Made by a program: the position numbers and the translations under genes
Part shown: in pieces, positions 43,388 to 53,077 of the stretch
How the letters are laid out: each line of letters opens with the position of its first letter
How positions within the stretch are numbered: position 1 is the stretch's first letter
Assembly: GCA_028277395.1 (NCBI GenBank)
Contig: JANQGJ010000075.1
Span: 1 to 61,534 of the forward strand
Source: Bacteroidales bacterium
GTDB taxonomy: Bacteria; Bacteroidota; Bacteroidia; Bacteroidales; F082
Direction of reading: 5' to 3'
Length of the DNA stretch: 61,534 nt
Notes under the pieces: generated by a model
Told to the model about the DNA's origin: nothing
Seen by the model: only the letters and a program-made list of their open reading frames with translations
Database searches by the model: none

Positions 43388-43502
43388 AAAATTAACATGG
43401 TTATACAAGCTAAATTTAAATTTTTAACTTTGACTTGAAATATAATCATATTAACGGGTATAATATCTTTAAAATAAATTTGGTTTAAATCTTGAAATCA
43501 AC

Positions 43503-43865
43503 ATGCAGGAGACAGAGAAATATGAAAAGAGAGACGATCTTTTTTCAAAAGTAGTAAGAGCAGGAAAACGTACGTATTTTTTTGATGTTAAAGCGACGCG
43601 CACAAATCAACAATATTTAACAATTACAGAAAGTAAACGCCGTTTTAACGAAGAACAAGGCAAGTTCTTTTATGAAAAACACAAAGTATTTCTTTATGGA
43701 GAGGACTTTGATAAATTCAGAGACGGACTTAATGCTGCGATTTCTTTTATTGAAACAGGAGAGGAAAAACAAGAAATATCAACCGAGATAACAAATACTG
43801 AAGACAAAATCAGTACTCCCGTTGATGTTAGTTTTGAAGACCTCGGTGACGACGCTGAATCTTAA
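43503..43865 (+). CDS. DUF3276 PUR-alpha-like protein
   Basis: This 120 aa protein matches the DUF3276/PUR-alpha-like family of Bacteroidota and Spirochaetes: FSKVVRAGKRTYFFDVKATRTNQQYLTITESKRRF, followed by KHKVFLYGEDFDKFRDGLNAAISFI. The Whirly-like fold binds single-stranded nucleic acid. The acidic C-terminal tail is about 30 residues. It starts 123 bases upstream of parA and its promoter, in the same direction. Confidence 0.93.
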   Translation: MQETEKYEKRDDLFSKVVRAGKRTYFFDVKATRTNQQYLTITESKRRFNEEQGKFFYEKHKVFLYGEDFDKFRDGLNAAISFIETGEEKQEISTEITNTEDKISTPVDVSFEDLGDDAES

Positions 43866-43943
43866 CCCTTACATCATAGTATTAACTCGCAATAGTTGTT
43901 AATAAATTAATATTGCATTTTTAGTGCGAAATCTGTTAAATTG

Positions 43944-43951
43944 TAACTTTG
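43944..43951 (+). promoter_or_regulatory. -7 element of parA
   Basis: TAACTTTG matches TAnnTTTG, 40 bases upstream of the parA ATG. Confidence 0.5.
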
Positions 43952-43991
43952 CAATAAAGGATCAAATTCAGAAATTGAATCATATAACACT

Positions 43992-44795
43992 ATGGGTAAA
44001 ACAATTGCTGTAACTAATCAAAAGGGAGGAGTTGGTAAAACAACAACTTCTATAAATCTTGCAGCCAGTCTGGCAATACTGGAATACAAAACCTTAATTG
44101 TTGATGCAGATCCACAGGCCAATGCAACATCAGGCATTGGTTTTGATCCAAAACAGATTCAGGCAAGTATATACGAATGTATAATTGACAAACTAAATGT
44201 TGAAAGCGTAATTCTCCAGACAAAAACACCAAATCTGGACCTGTTGCCAGCACACATTGACCTGGTTGGAGCAGAAATTGAAATAATAAATCTGCCTGAC
44301 CGTGAAAAACTAATGCAAAATACCCTTGCCGGTGTTAAAGATAAGTATGACTTCATCATTATTGACTGTTCACCATCTCTGGGATTGATTACTGTTAACT
44401 CACTTGCTGCTTCAGATTCAGTTATTATACCTGTTCAATGTGAGTATTTTGCACTTGAAGGACTGGGTAAACTATTAAATACCATCAAAATAGTTCAAAC
44501 CCGTTTGAATGAAAACCTGGATATTGAAGGTATTCTGTTAACAATGTTTGATACCAGGTTAAGACTTTCGAAACAGGTTGTTGAAGAAGTTAAAACCCAT
44601 TTTCAGCAAATGGTATTCAATACAATAATAAACAGAAATACAAAGCTCAGTGAAGCACCAAGCTATGGTGAATCGATTATTATGCATGATGCCAACAGCA
44701 CAGGAGCTATTAACTATCTTAACCTTGCCCGTGAAGTTCTTCAAAAGAACGATATGACTATAATGAATAACGCAGATAAGATAATTAATGAGTAA
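43992..44795 (+). CDS. parA: Chromosome partitioning ATPase ParA
   Basis: This 267 aa deviant-Walker ATPase has KGGVGKTTTSINLAASLA at the N-terminus (deviant Lys in KGGVGKT), LIVDADPQANATSGIG, IIIDCSPSLG and the typical C-terminal segment. It is of the chromosomal Soj/ParA type and drives segregation of ParB-bound origins. Its stop overlaps the parB start (ATGAGTAA). Downstream genes parB, DUF5683, dapB and lepB follow in the order conserved in Bacteroidota. Confidence 0.96.
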   Translation: MGKTIAVTNQKGGVGKTTTSINLAASLAILEYKTLIVDADPQANATSGIGFDPKQIQASIYECIIDKLNVESVILQTKTPNLDLLPAHIDLVGAEIEIINLPDREKLMQNTLAGVKDKYDFIIIDCSPSLGLITVNSLAASDSVIIPVQCEYFALEGLGKLLNTIKIVQTRLNENLDIEGILLTMFDTRLRLSKQVVEEVKTHFQQMVFNTIINRNTKLSEAPSYGESIIMHDANSTGAINYLNLAREVLQKNDMTIMNNADKIINE

Positions 44796-45690
44796 TAATA
44801 AGGGTAAAAGGAAAGCATTGGGACGTGGTCTGGATTCTATATTGTCGAGTCCTGATACTGATATCACTTCGGAAGACATATCAGGAAATTTTGTGGCAGG
44901 AGCTATAGCAGAAATTGAGTTAAGTAAGATTGAAGTAAACCCATTTCAACCAAGAACCGAATTCGATGAGATGCATCTCAGAGAGCTTTCTGAATCAATA
45001 AGTACGCAGGGGATTATCCAGCCTATCACTGTTCGTAAAATGGGCTACGATACTTATCAGATCATATCAGGAGAAAGACGGTTCAGAGCCTCACAAATGG
45101 CAGAACTTAAGCAAATACCGGCATTTATCAGGGTAGCTAACGATGAACAAATGCTTGAGCTGGCACTCATTGAGAATATTCACAGAGAGGATCTGAATGC
45201 AATTGAAATTGCCCTTAGTTATCAACGACTAATAGACGAAATTAAATTAACACAGGAAAAACTCAGCGAAAAAATTGGCAAAAGCAGATCTTCTATTGCA
45301 AACTTCCTGAGACTGTTGAAATTACCTCCAAATGTTCAAATTGCTCTGCGTGATGGATTTATTTCCATGGGACATGCACGTGCGCTCATTACCTTACCGG
45401 ATAAACTGGTTCAGGAACAATTACTAAAGAAAATAATCGACAATGGTTTAAATGTTCGGCAAACTGAAGAACTGGTTAGAAATATCGATACTCTAAAACC
45501 AAAAACAGTTAAGAAAAGACCTCTATCTGAAATTCCCGAAAGATTTAAAGACACTCCTGCAATTTTAAGTTCTAAACTGGGAACAAAAGTAAACCTGAAG
45601 CGTAACAATAATGGTGAAGGTACAATCGTTATTAGCTTTAAAAATGATCACGATCTTGATAAGATCATATCATTGATCAGTGATAAATAA
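44788..45690 (+). CDS. parB: Chromosome partitioning protein ParB
   Basis: This 300 aa protein has the N-terminal GRGLDSIL segment, the ParB/Srx CTPase-like domain (PFQPRTEFDEMHLRELSESI, SGERRFRASQMA, ALIENIHREDLNAIEIA) and an HTH segment (TQEKLSEKIGKSRSSIANFLRLLKLP), then the C-terminal dimerisation region. It binds parS and loads SMC. No convincing parS (GTTCCACGTGGAAC-like) site was seen in the window. It overlaps parA by 8 bases and the next gene's start. Confidence 0.96.
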   Translation: MSNNKGKRKALGRGLDSILSSPDTDITSEDISGNFVAGAIAEIELSKIEVNPFQPRTEFDEMHLRELSESISTQGIIQPITVRKMGYDTYQIISGERRFRASQMAELKQIPAFIRVANDEQMLELALIENIHREDLNAIEIALSYQRLIDEIKLTQEKLSEKIGKSRSSIANFLRLLKLPPNVQIALRDGFISMGHARALITLPDKLVQEQLLKKIIDNGLNVRQTEELVRNIDTLKPKTVKKRPLSEIPERFKDTPAILSSKLGTKVNLKRNNNGEGTIVISFKNDHDLDKIISLISDK

Positions 45691-46357
45691 TAATCTCATT
45701 TTGAAACAGTTGTTTAAAAGTGTACTGCTTACTGTGTTAATTCTGGTTATTACATTATGTAGTATTAATATTGTTAATGCTCAGCCTGTTGAAAAAAATG
45801 ATTCCACAGTAGTACGAAAACACTCTCCCAAAAAAGCAACTTTACTCGCGTTAATACCCGGAGCCGGACATATTTATAACAAGAAATACTGGAAGTTACC
45901 TATTGTATATGCCGGGTTTGCAGTAACAGGATATTATGCATCGTGGAACCGAAGCAATTATTTAAAATTTAATCAGGCTTATAGGTGCAAGGTTAACAAT
46001 CCTGACAACCAGCTTGTTACAAGCTACAACCCTGCTGATGATTCTTATTCATGTAGCGTTAATAACAAGGTTGAATGTGAGAATGAACTGGCGCAAAGGT
46101 ATGAACTTGATCAACTTGAAGCATACAGGGACAGTTATCGAAGGGATATGGAATTCTCGTTTATTTTAATGGGGTTATGGTACGTAATCCAGATGCTGGA
46201 TGCAACAGTTGATGCGCATTTATATTATTGGAACGTTAATGAGGACCTTTCTGTAAGACTTGAACCTGTTATAATGCAACCTGATATAACTATCCCAATG
46301 AGCATTCCCGGTAACACTGTAAATCATAACGGATTAAAAATATCTGTTAATTTCTAA
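45680..46357 (+). CDS. DUF5683 membrane protein
   Basis: This 225 aa protein matches DUF5683, with LALIPGAGHIYNKKYWKLPIVYAGFAVTGYYA and a C-terminal helix-rich part (FSFILMGLWYVIQMLDATVDAHLYYWNVNEDL). There is no ATG. The frame opens at GTG 45680 inside the parB stop region; a TTG at 45701 would give MKQLFKSVLLTVLILV as a clean signal peptide and may be the real start. The family is periplasmic or membrane-bound and is found in this conserved neighbourhood in Bacteroidota. Function unknown. Confidence 0.88.
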   Translation: MINNNLILKQLFKSVLLTVLILVITLCSINIVNAQPVEKNDSTVVRKHSPKKATLLALIPGAGHIYNKKYWKLPIVYAGFAVTGYYASWNRSNYLKFNQAYRCKVNNPDNQLVTSYNPADDSYSCSVNNKVECENELAQRYELDQLEAYRDSYRRDMEFSFILMGLWYVIQMLDATVDAHLYYWNVNEDLSVRLEPVIMQPDITIPMSIPGNTVNHNGLKISVNF

Positions 46358-46375
46358 ACTAATTTAAATCCAATT

Positions 46376-47098
46376 ATGAATATAATAATCTCAGGTTACG
46401 GACGAATGGGCAAAGAAATAGAAAAGGTTTGCCTCAGCAGAAATCATACAGTTGTTGCAATAATTGATAATGAACATGATTGGCAAAATCCTGATTTACT
46501 CAGTTATGATAATGCAATCGTGATCGACTTCAGTTTACCTGATATTGCGCTAAGTAATTTTCGGAAGTGTTTTGAAAAGGGACTAAAAATTGTTACCGGA
46601 ACAACCGGCTGGCATGACAAACTGATAGAAGTTACCGAGATGTGCGATAAGAGCAATGGTTCTTTTTTTTATGCACCAAACTTCAGTATTGGAGTAAACT
46701 TGTTTTTCAGAACTAATGATTATCTTTCGAAGATCATGTCAGGATTTGGTGATTATAAAGTGCATATAAATGAAACACACCATATACACAAAGTTGATGC
46801 ACCAAGTGGTACGGCAATCGCTACAGCTGATCAAATCATTAATAATAATGAAAAGATAGATTCCTGGGAACTAAACACAGATAATAAACCGGATAATGTT
46901 TCAATTTATGCATTCAGGCAAGGCGAAGTAACTGGTAAGCATGAAGTTATTTACGAATCTGAAGTGGATAGTATTACACTTATTCATGAAGCAAAGAATC
47001 GAAGTGGATTTGCACTGGGAGCTATAATTGCTGCTGAATTTTTATCGGATAAAACAGGAGTGTTCAATATGAATGATCTTCTGGATAATATTATTTGA
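46376..47098 (+). CDS. dapB: 4-hydroxy-tetrahydrodipicolinate reductase
   Basis: This 240 aa Rossmann oxidoreductase begins MNIIISGYGRMGKEIEK and has the catalytic signature THHIHKVDAPSGTAI, with KIVTGTTGWHD in the NADH-binding half. It catalyses reduction of HTPA to tetrahydrodipicolinate in lysine and meso-diaminopimelate synthesis. It is slightly shorter than the 265-275 aa common in Proteobacteria, as usual in Bacteroidota. It lies 18 bases after the DUF5683 gene; lepB normally follows directly but here is separated by about 1.2 kb. Confidence 0.96.
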   Translation: MNIIISGYGRMGKEIEKVCLSRNHTVVAIIDNEHDWQNPDLLSYDNAIVIDFSLPDIALSNFRKCFEKGLKIVTGTTGWHDKLIEVTEMCDKSNGSFFYAPNFSIGVNLFFRTNDYLSKIMSGFGDYKVHINETHHIHKVDAPSGTAIATADQIINNNEKIDSWELNTDNKPDNVSIYAFRQGEVTGKHEVIYESEVDSITLIHEAKNRSGFALGAIIAAEFLSDKTGVFNMNDLLDNII

Positions 47099-47184
47099 TT
47101 AATATCCTGTTAGATTATCTTTAATTTTGTTAATAAGATACGAAATCAATTTTTCCATGGTTTTATTATTAATTACAACTGATT

Positions 47185-47625
47185 ATGATGCTTAAGTATT
47201 TAGTAACTCTGTTTATCAGCATTGTGATGCTGCCCTCATGCAAATCACTAAAAGAAACGAATGTTGAATCCCCCGTAAACATTTGCGAGTCAATGACATT
47301 CAACAATACACCTTTTAGTGAGATAGAAACTGATTATTATAGCGTTGATAGTGTTTATATTGAAAACAATTGTCTTGTCATTTGGGCAAATTATGGTGGT
47401 GGATGTGGAGATGCCAGTTTTAAACTTTACTATTCGGATAAAGTTATGGAATCCTCACCGCCCAAAACTAACCTGTTTTTACAACTTAAAGATCAGGACC
47501 ATTGCCGTGCAATTGTTCAGCAAAAATTATATTTCAATCTTAGTTTCTTTGATAACTATGCAAATGAAGATGGGATAACACTTAGATTGAGCGGTCTGGA
47601 TAAGTCGGTATTTTACAGGAATTAA
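47185..47625 (+). CDS. Small lipoprotein
   Basis: This 146 aa protein begins MMLKYLVTLFISIVMLPSCKS, a lipoprotein signal peptide. The mature part has alternating hydrophobic strands and four Cys (NICESM, NNCLVIW, GGGCGDA, DQDHCRA). I do not recognise the family, but its GGGCGDASFKLYYS pattern is found in small lipoproteins of Bacteroidota. It occupies the interval between dapB and lepB, where these two are usually adjacent, so it is probably an insertion. Confidence 0.72.
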   Translation: MMLKYLVTLFISIVMLPSCKSLKETNVESPVNICESMTFNNTPFSEIETDYYSVDSVYIENNCLVIWANYGGGCGDASFKLYYSDKVMESSPPKTNLFLQLKDQDHCRAIVQQKLYFNLSFFDNYANEDGITLRLSGLDKSVFYRN

Positions 47626-47930
47626 TATCATATATTTAGCTGGTTATACTGACACAGGTTAATGATTGGAGAATTCGATCATTATAATTAATTCTAGTAG
47701 TGATCATTTGTGAACCCCTGGAATATAGTTACCTAAAATATTACTCCATACTGAAGCGATTGAAACAGCTGTGCTGGATTAAAGTTTACATTGATAATTC
47801 AAATTTTAACATGGTACCATATTAGATTTTACAATTACAACAGATAACCGATCCTGAGAAGTAAATTCACTTCAGAAAGGTTGTATTCAATAGTTTCTAA
47901 ACATTCATGAGTTGAAATTAAATTATCTGA

Positions 47931-48131
47931 CTCAGCTTTGAAATTGCTGATAATCATGAGAAACGTATTAATGTTAAAGAGCCAGGTATTATCACTGATT
48001 TTGCAGAAATTGGTGGGCAAATCGTAATACATGCATTAGCAGAAGGTAAGGATATTACGATCGATTACAGACAGAACCGGACTATTGGTTGTATTTCATT
48101 AGGGAACAAGGATTTGAGAGATATAAACTAG
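47931..48131 (+). pseudogene. Possible gene remnant
   Basis: A 66-codon frame runs from just after a TGA to a TAG with no start codon. It encodes a protein-like sequence (FEIADNHEKRINVKEPGIIT, then GGQIVIHALAEGKDITIDY). The amino acid composition is protein-like, and the frame ends 70 bases before the lepB promoter. I do not recognise the family; it may be the tail of a decayed gene. Confidence 0.35.
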
Positions 48132-48199
48132 TTTAAATCTAAAAATACAATTATCAATACTCGAAAATAGCGTCCTTTAAATCAAGCCCATAAATTTAC

Positions 48200-48207
48200 T
48201 ATTTTTG
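48200..48207 (+). promoter_or_regulatory. -7 element of lepB
   Basis: TATTTTTG matches TAnnTTTG, 86 bases upstream of the ATG at 48294. Confidence 0.5.
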
Positions 48208-48293
48208 CACCCTTAAAATTTAAGATTAATTAACTCGGACGCAAGTAAATTGAAAGTATCTTGCATTCGACAAATCTCAAACTAAAAGATATC

Positions 48294-49808
48294 ATGCTCG
48301 AACTGATCATTTATATTCCTTTATTATTTACTATTCCTACAGTATTTGCATGGAAACTATTTGAAAAAGCAGGACGAAAAGGTTGGGAAACCATCATTCC
48401 ATTTTATAACCTTTATGTTTTTTTACTGATAATTAAAAAACCAATGTGGTGGATGATCCTGTTGTTTTTCCCTTTTCTGAACGTTTTTATGTATATGTTA
48501 ATGCTGGTTGAAATGGCAAAGTGTTTCAATAAGTTTTCATTGGGGGAACAGTTTCTCAGCGTGGTTGTACCTTTCATTTATTTTCCCTATCTGGGTTTCA
48601 GGGAAGATGAAATATATATTGATCCTGCCGATAGAAAAAAAGTAAAGAAATCATTTGCACGTGAATGGATTGATGCCATAATATTTGCTGTGGTAGCTGC
48701 AACAATTATCCGTACATTCTTATTGGAGGCTTATACAATACCAACCTCATCAATGGAAAAATCATTACTTGTTGGTGATTATCTTTTCGTTAGCAAAATC
48801 ACATATGGTCCAAAAGTCCCTAATACTCCCCTGTCGTTTCCCTTTGTTCATCATACATTACCATGGACCGAATCAACAAAATCATATGTAGAGTGGATTA
48901 AACTGCCATTCTACAGGTTTGCAGGATTTAAAAATGTAGAACACAACGATGCCGTAGTATTTAACTATCCTACAGGAGATACGGTATCAACAAGATTTCA
49001 AAGTAATGTAAGCTATTATACACTGGTAAATGAATATGGAAGAAAAAGAGTATGGTCGGACAAAAGAAATTTTGGCGATATTGTAGTTCGACCTGTTGAT
49101 AAGAGAGAAAACTATGTTAAAAGATGTATAGGATTACCGGGAGATACTTTAAGAATTGTTAACAGACAGGTTTATCTCAATGGTGAAAAGGCTGAAAATC
49201 CAGATAAGCTTCAATATCAGTATAATGTTGTTACCAATGGTAATAGTATTAATCCCAAAGTTCTGGATAAATACGATATTACAGAAACATACAGAGGAAG
49301 TATGCCGGGTGAATTCGTTTTTATATTAACTGATGAAGCGAAAAGAGAAATTGAGAAATTACCTTTTATAAAGAGTATCGAGATTTTCAATGATAAACCG
49401 GGATTATGGAAACCTGAGATATTTCCTCATGATTCAGCCTATAAATGGAACAGGGATAACTTCGGTCCTTTGTATATCCCAAAGGCTGGTGTACCTATAA
49501 ACCTTACTGTAAAGAATCTACCAATTTATAAACGTCTGATCAAAACATATGAAGGCAATGACCTGGAGGTAGTTAATGGACAAATAATTATTAACGGCAC
49601 GAAAACTAATACATATACACCTAAATACAATTATTACTGGATGATGGGTGACAATCGCCATAATTCGGCAGATTCCAGATACTGGGGTTTTGTTCCCGAA
49701 GACCATATTGTTGGAAGAGCAGAGTTTATCTGGTTGTCGCTTGATCAGAATAAATCATTGTTCAATGGTAAGATCAGATGGAACAGACTATTTTCACTGG
49801 TTAATTAA
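48294..49808 (+). CDS. lepB: Signal peptidase I, large Bacteroidota type
   Basis: The start is the ATG at 48294 (504 aa); a TTG at 48261 is an unlikely alternative. Residues 1-105 form an N-terminal membrane module (about three helices, resembling DUF5684) absent from E. coli LepB. The catalytic part follows a membrane anchor: Ser153 in IPTSSMEKSL, Lys276 in YVKRCIGLPGD and the C-terminal MMGDNRHNSADSRYWGFVP. Between the serine and lysine boxes, and again between IGLPGD and MGDNRHN, there are long insertions of about 90 and 150 residues, making it more than twice the size of many relatives. It cleaves signal peptides of exported proteins. Confidence 0.96.
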   Translation: MLELIIYIPLLFTIPTVFAWKLFEKAGRKGWETIIPFYNLYVFLLIIKKPMWWMILLFFPFLNVFMYMLMLVEMAKCFNKFSLGEQFLSVVVPFIYFPYLGFREDEIYIDPADRKKVKKSFAREWIDAIIFAVVAATIIRTFLLEAYTIPTSSMEKSLLVGDYLFVSKITYGPKVPNTPLSFPFVHHTLPWTESTKSYVEWIKLPFYRFAGFKNVEHNDAVVFNYPTGDTVSTRFQSNVSYYTLVNEYGRKRVWSDKRNFGDIVVRPVDKRENYVKRCIGLPGDTLRIVNRQVYLNGEKAENPDKLQYQYNVVTNGNSINPKVLDKYDITETYRGSMPGEFVFILTDEAKREIEKLPFIKSIEIFNDKPGLWKPEIFPHDSAYKWNRDNFGPLYIPKAGVPINLTVKNLPIYKRLIKTYEGNDLEVVNGQIIINGTKTNTYTPKYNYYWMMGDNRHNSADSRYWGFVPEDHIVGRAEFIWLSLDQNKSLFNGKIRWNRLFSLVN

Positions 49809-50126
49809 CAGGTTATTAATCAGGTTGGTGTTTAATAAACATTAATTAACAATTATGGATATAATTAGTTAATAATTTCTCAGATTAACTATTATCATTT
49901 TCTATAATTTACCTTAACTTCGTTTCAAGCGGTAATTATATTGATTACTGACGACAAGATATTGCAATCTTAAGAATTGTTGCTGTAATAATTATGTTAC
50001 AATGATGAGATTCAAAACATAGATACAGGAATTATTAATATTGTTTTTCTCAGTGTCTGGTTGTCAGATTGATATTAAATAAAGCTGTACTTTTGCAGCC
50101 ATTAAAAACTAACGAGATTGTATTAA
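49809..50126. other. Intergenic spacer
   Basis: AT-rich without a gene; the promoter of the TPR gene lies near its right end. Confidence 0.5.
50088..50095 (+). promoter_or_regulatory. -7 element of the TPR gene
   Basis: TACTTTTG matches TAnnTTTG, 31 bases upstream of the ATG. Confidence 0.5.
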
Positions 50127-51533
50127 ATGAACGAGGAGTATGGTTGGATAGATGATACAAATCTAAATGAACTTGTAAACAGGTTCGAAAAGATGATCAA
50201 AGCGGATATGCAGTTCTTTTTTGATGTGAATGAATTTGAGGCCGTTATTGACTATTATTTCGACTTTCAGGAATTTGACAAGGCAAAACTTGCCGTGGAA
50301 TCAGCCATGCAACAGCATCCATCCTGTTCTTCATTTAATATCCGGAGTGCAAAAATCTTAGCACAAAATGGTCAACATTATGAAGCTCTTGAAGAATTAT
50401 ACCAGATAGAGATAATTGAAACAGCAAATGATGAGCTGTATATTGCCAAAGGTGAGATATACAGTATGATGAACAAACATGAGCTTGCAATTGAACAATA
50501 TGAAAAAGCGATTCCACTATCAGCAAACCCGGAAGATATTCACTCGGTAATTGCATTTGAGTATGAAAACATGAATGATTACCCAAATGCAATTAAACAT
50601 CTTAAAAATGCTCTCACACTAAAACCTGATTCTGAGAATATTATTCATGAAATAGCTTTTTTCTTCGATATAACAAACCGGGAGGAGGAAGCAATTGAAT
50701 TTTTTAAAGACTTTTTAGATACAAATGCCTTTTCAAAAGTAGCCTGGTTTAATTTAGGTATTTTCTATAATCAACTGGAACTTTATGAGAAAGCTATTGA
50801 AGCGTATGAATTTACCCTGGCAATTGATGAGGAATTTTCATCTGCATATTTTAATATAGCTAACTCATTATCAGGATTGAACAGATATCAGGAAGCAATA
50901 GATTATTATAAAGAAACCTTTAAATATGAAGCTCCTGAACCAATAACACATTACTATATTGGCGAATCATATGAGAATTTAAATGATATCAGAAATGCAA
51001 TGCATCATTATAATAAAGCAATTGAGATTAATAACAATATGGCTGATGCATGGGCAGGGTTAGGAAGGCTATTTGTAGCCCAGGACAATGACTCAAGTGC
51101 TATTTCGTATTATAGCAGAGCAGTTGAGATCGTGCCATCAAATACTGAATTTATGTTTGATCTGGCAATGATCCACCTGAAAAACGGTAATTATGAAGAA
51201 GCTTCTGAGTTATTCTACAACATTACCAGAAAGGATCCTTTCAATACAGAGGCATGGATAAACCACTCATCCTGTGCCTATGCTCTGGATGAAACGGAAA
51301 CTGCAATTGAAATTATTGAAGAAGCCATTGAAAATAATAAGGATTGTGCACTATTATGGTATCGGCTTGCAGGTTACCTTCATGTATCAGGAAAAATACA
51401 GCAATCATATTTTTATATGGAAAATGCCCTGAAGCTGAATTACTACCAACACACTGAATTATTCGATTTAATACCTGATCTGTATAGCGATACCAGGTTT
51501 ATGGAACTACTGGGAGTTTATAAGAATATTTGA
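50127..51533 (+). CDS. Tetratricopeptide-repeat protein
   Basis: This 468 aa soluble protein consists almost entirely of TPR units, about twelve, from residue 35 onward (for example KHELAIEQYEKAIPL, LYEKAIEAYEFTLAIDE, DIRNAMHHYNKAIEIN). No signal peptide is present, so it acts in the cytoplasm as a protein-protein scaffold. This arrangement is common in Bacteroidota, but the partner is unknown. It starts with its own promoter and is followed after 124 bases by an aldehyde dehydrogenase gene. Confidence 0.93.
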   Translation: MNEEYGWIDDTNLNELVNRFEKMIKADMQFFFDVNEFEAVIDYYFDFQEFDKAKLAVESAMQQHPSCSSFNIRSAKILAQNGQHYEALEELYQIEIIETANDELYIAKGEIYSMMNKHELAIEQYEKAIPLSANPEDIHSVIAFEYENMNDYPNAIKHLKNALTLKPDSENIIHEIAFFFDITNREEEAIEFFKDFLDTNAFSKVAWFNLGIFYNQLELYEKAIEAYEFTLAIDEEFSSAYFNIANSLSGLNRYQEAIDYYKETFKYEAPEPITHYYIGESYENLNDIRNAMHHYNKAIEINNNMADAWAGLGRLFVAQDNDSSAISYYSRAVEIVPSNTEFMFDLAMIHLKNGNYEEASELFYNITRKDPFNTEAWINHSSCAYALDETETAIEIIEEAIENNKDCALLWYRLAGYLHVSGKIQQSYFYMENALKLNYYQHTELFDLIPDLYSDTRFMELLGVYKNI

Positions 51534-51657
51534 AGATATATTTTTCAATATCATTATTTATTTTAAACCTGAATTTTAATGTACTATTTCATTAACTAGT
51601 ACCGAAAAGCTATGGTTGAAAATAACTTTACAGTAAATAATAATATACTGGCAAACT

Positions 51658-53058
51658 ATGAGTAACAAAGACATAATTAACGAACAGGACAAGATATATT
51701 ATTCGTTGTTTGAAAAACAAACCCAATATTATCATGAAGGAAAAACAAAACGTATATCGGACAGGATTAAATTGCTGAAGAAACTTCGATTAGTTATTCG
51801 TGATAATGAAGACCTTATTAATAATGCACTTAAGAGTGATCTTAACAAATCAAAATTTGAAACGTACGCTACCGAAACAGGATTTGTACTTGAGGAAATC
51901 AGATATCATATTGAACACCTTAAAAGATGGGCTAAACCAACCAAATATCCGACACCTTTAACAAACTTCCCGGCATCAAGCTATACTGTAAATGAACCTC
52001 TTGGTACAGTATTTATTATTGCACCCTGGAATTATCCCTTCCAATTGTTGTTAGCCCCGCTGATAGGAGCTATTTCTGCAGGTAATACTGCAATTCTAAA
52101 ACCATCTGAGATATCTGAAGCAACATCAGGTGTTATTGAAAAGATTATCAATGAATCATTCGATAGTGGGGTTATACACGTAGTTCAGGGAGATGCCCGT
52201 GTAACACAATCACTTTTGAAGCTGAAATTTAATCATATCTTTTTTACAGGTAGCCCAGGAGTAGGTAAGATTGTAATGCAGGAGGCTGCTAAAAACCTTA
52301 TTCCTGTTACTCTTGAACTGGGAGGTAAGAGTCCTTGCATTGTCCACAATGATATAAACATCTGGTTAACAGCCAAAAGGATAATCTGGGGAAAACTTCT
52401 AAATGCAGGGCAAACATGTATAGCTCCAGACTACATATTAGTTCACAAAAATGTAAAGGAAAAGCTTATTGACTCACTTATCAATGCTATAAAAAACTGC
52501 TATGGACCTAATGCTTCCGTTAGTGAAGATTATCCCAGGATCATTAATCAATCTAATGTCCTAAGACTCGCGAAACTAACAGAAGGAACAAATATTAGAT
52601 ATGGTGGTAAGTACAATACTGAAACAAGATATTTCGAACCTACAATAATTGACAGCCTGTCAATGGAGGAACCTTTAATGCAACAGGAAATATTCGGACC
52701 AGTTATTCCGGTTATTACATATGAAGAATTGAGTGAGGTTATTAATCTTGTAAACTCCCGTCCCAAACCACTGGCACTCTATTTCTTTTCAGGGAGCAGG
52801 AAAAATCAAAACATGATAGTAGATTCTATTTCAGCAGGTGGTGTAACTATCAATGATACAATTATGCACATTGTAAGCAACCAGTTACCTTTTGGTGGTG
52901 TTGGCAATAGCGGAATGGGCAAATATCATGGCGAATATTCATATGAAATATTTTCAAATAAGAAACCTGTAGTTTATAAGAAAACCTGGATGGATATTCC
53001 AATCAGGTATGCTCCCTTTAAAAATAAGTTGAAACTGCTAAAACTACTGATCAGGTAG
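51658..53058 (+). CDS. Aldehyde dehydrogenase, class 3-like
   Basis: This 466 aa ALDH superfamily enzyme has the APWNYPFQLLLAPLIGAISAGN segment, Glu220 in LELGGKSPCIVH and catalytic Cys254 in NAGQTCIAPDY. The short length and hydrophobic C-terminal tail (APFKNKLKLLKLLIR) place it with class 3/ALDH3-like NAD(P)+ enzymes that oxidise medium or long-chain aldehydes. It ends 19 bases from the convergent queE. Confidence 0.95.
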   Translation: MSNKDIINEQDKIYYSLFEKQTQYYHEGKTKRISDRIKLLKKLRLVIRDNEDLINNALKSDLNKSKFETYATETGFVLEEIRYHIEHLKRWAKPTKYPTPLTNFPASSYTVNEPLGTVFIIAPWNYPFQLLLAPLIGAISAGNTAILKPSEISEATSGVIEKIINESFDSGVIHVVQGDARVTQSLLKLKFNHIFFTGSPGVGKIVMQEAAKNLIPVTLELGGKSPCIVHNDINIWLTAKRIIWGKLLNAGQTCIAPDYILVHKNVKEKLIDSLINAIKNCYGPNASVSEDYPRIINQSNVLRLAKLTEGTNIRYGGKYNTETRYFEPTIIDSLSMEEPLMQQEIFGPVIPVITYEELSEVINLVNSRPKPLALYFFSGSRKNQNMIVDSISAGGVTINDTIMHIVSNQLPFGGVGNSGMGKYHGEYSYEIFSNKKPVVYKKTWMDIPIRYAPFKNKLKLLKLLIR

Positions 53059-53077
53059 TACTTTAAGTAACTTTTGA

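Larger units (their letters stand above)
47626..48293. other. Decayed intergenic stretch before lepB
   Basis: No intact gene is visible. Plus-strand coding-like fragments appear with stops in between: around 47710-47780 and especially 47931-48131, a 66-codon frame without a start codon. The lepB -7 element lies at 48200-48207. Confidence 0.45.
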
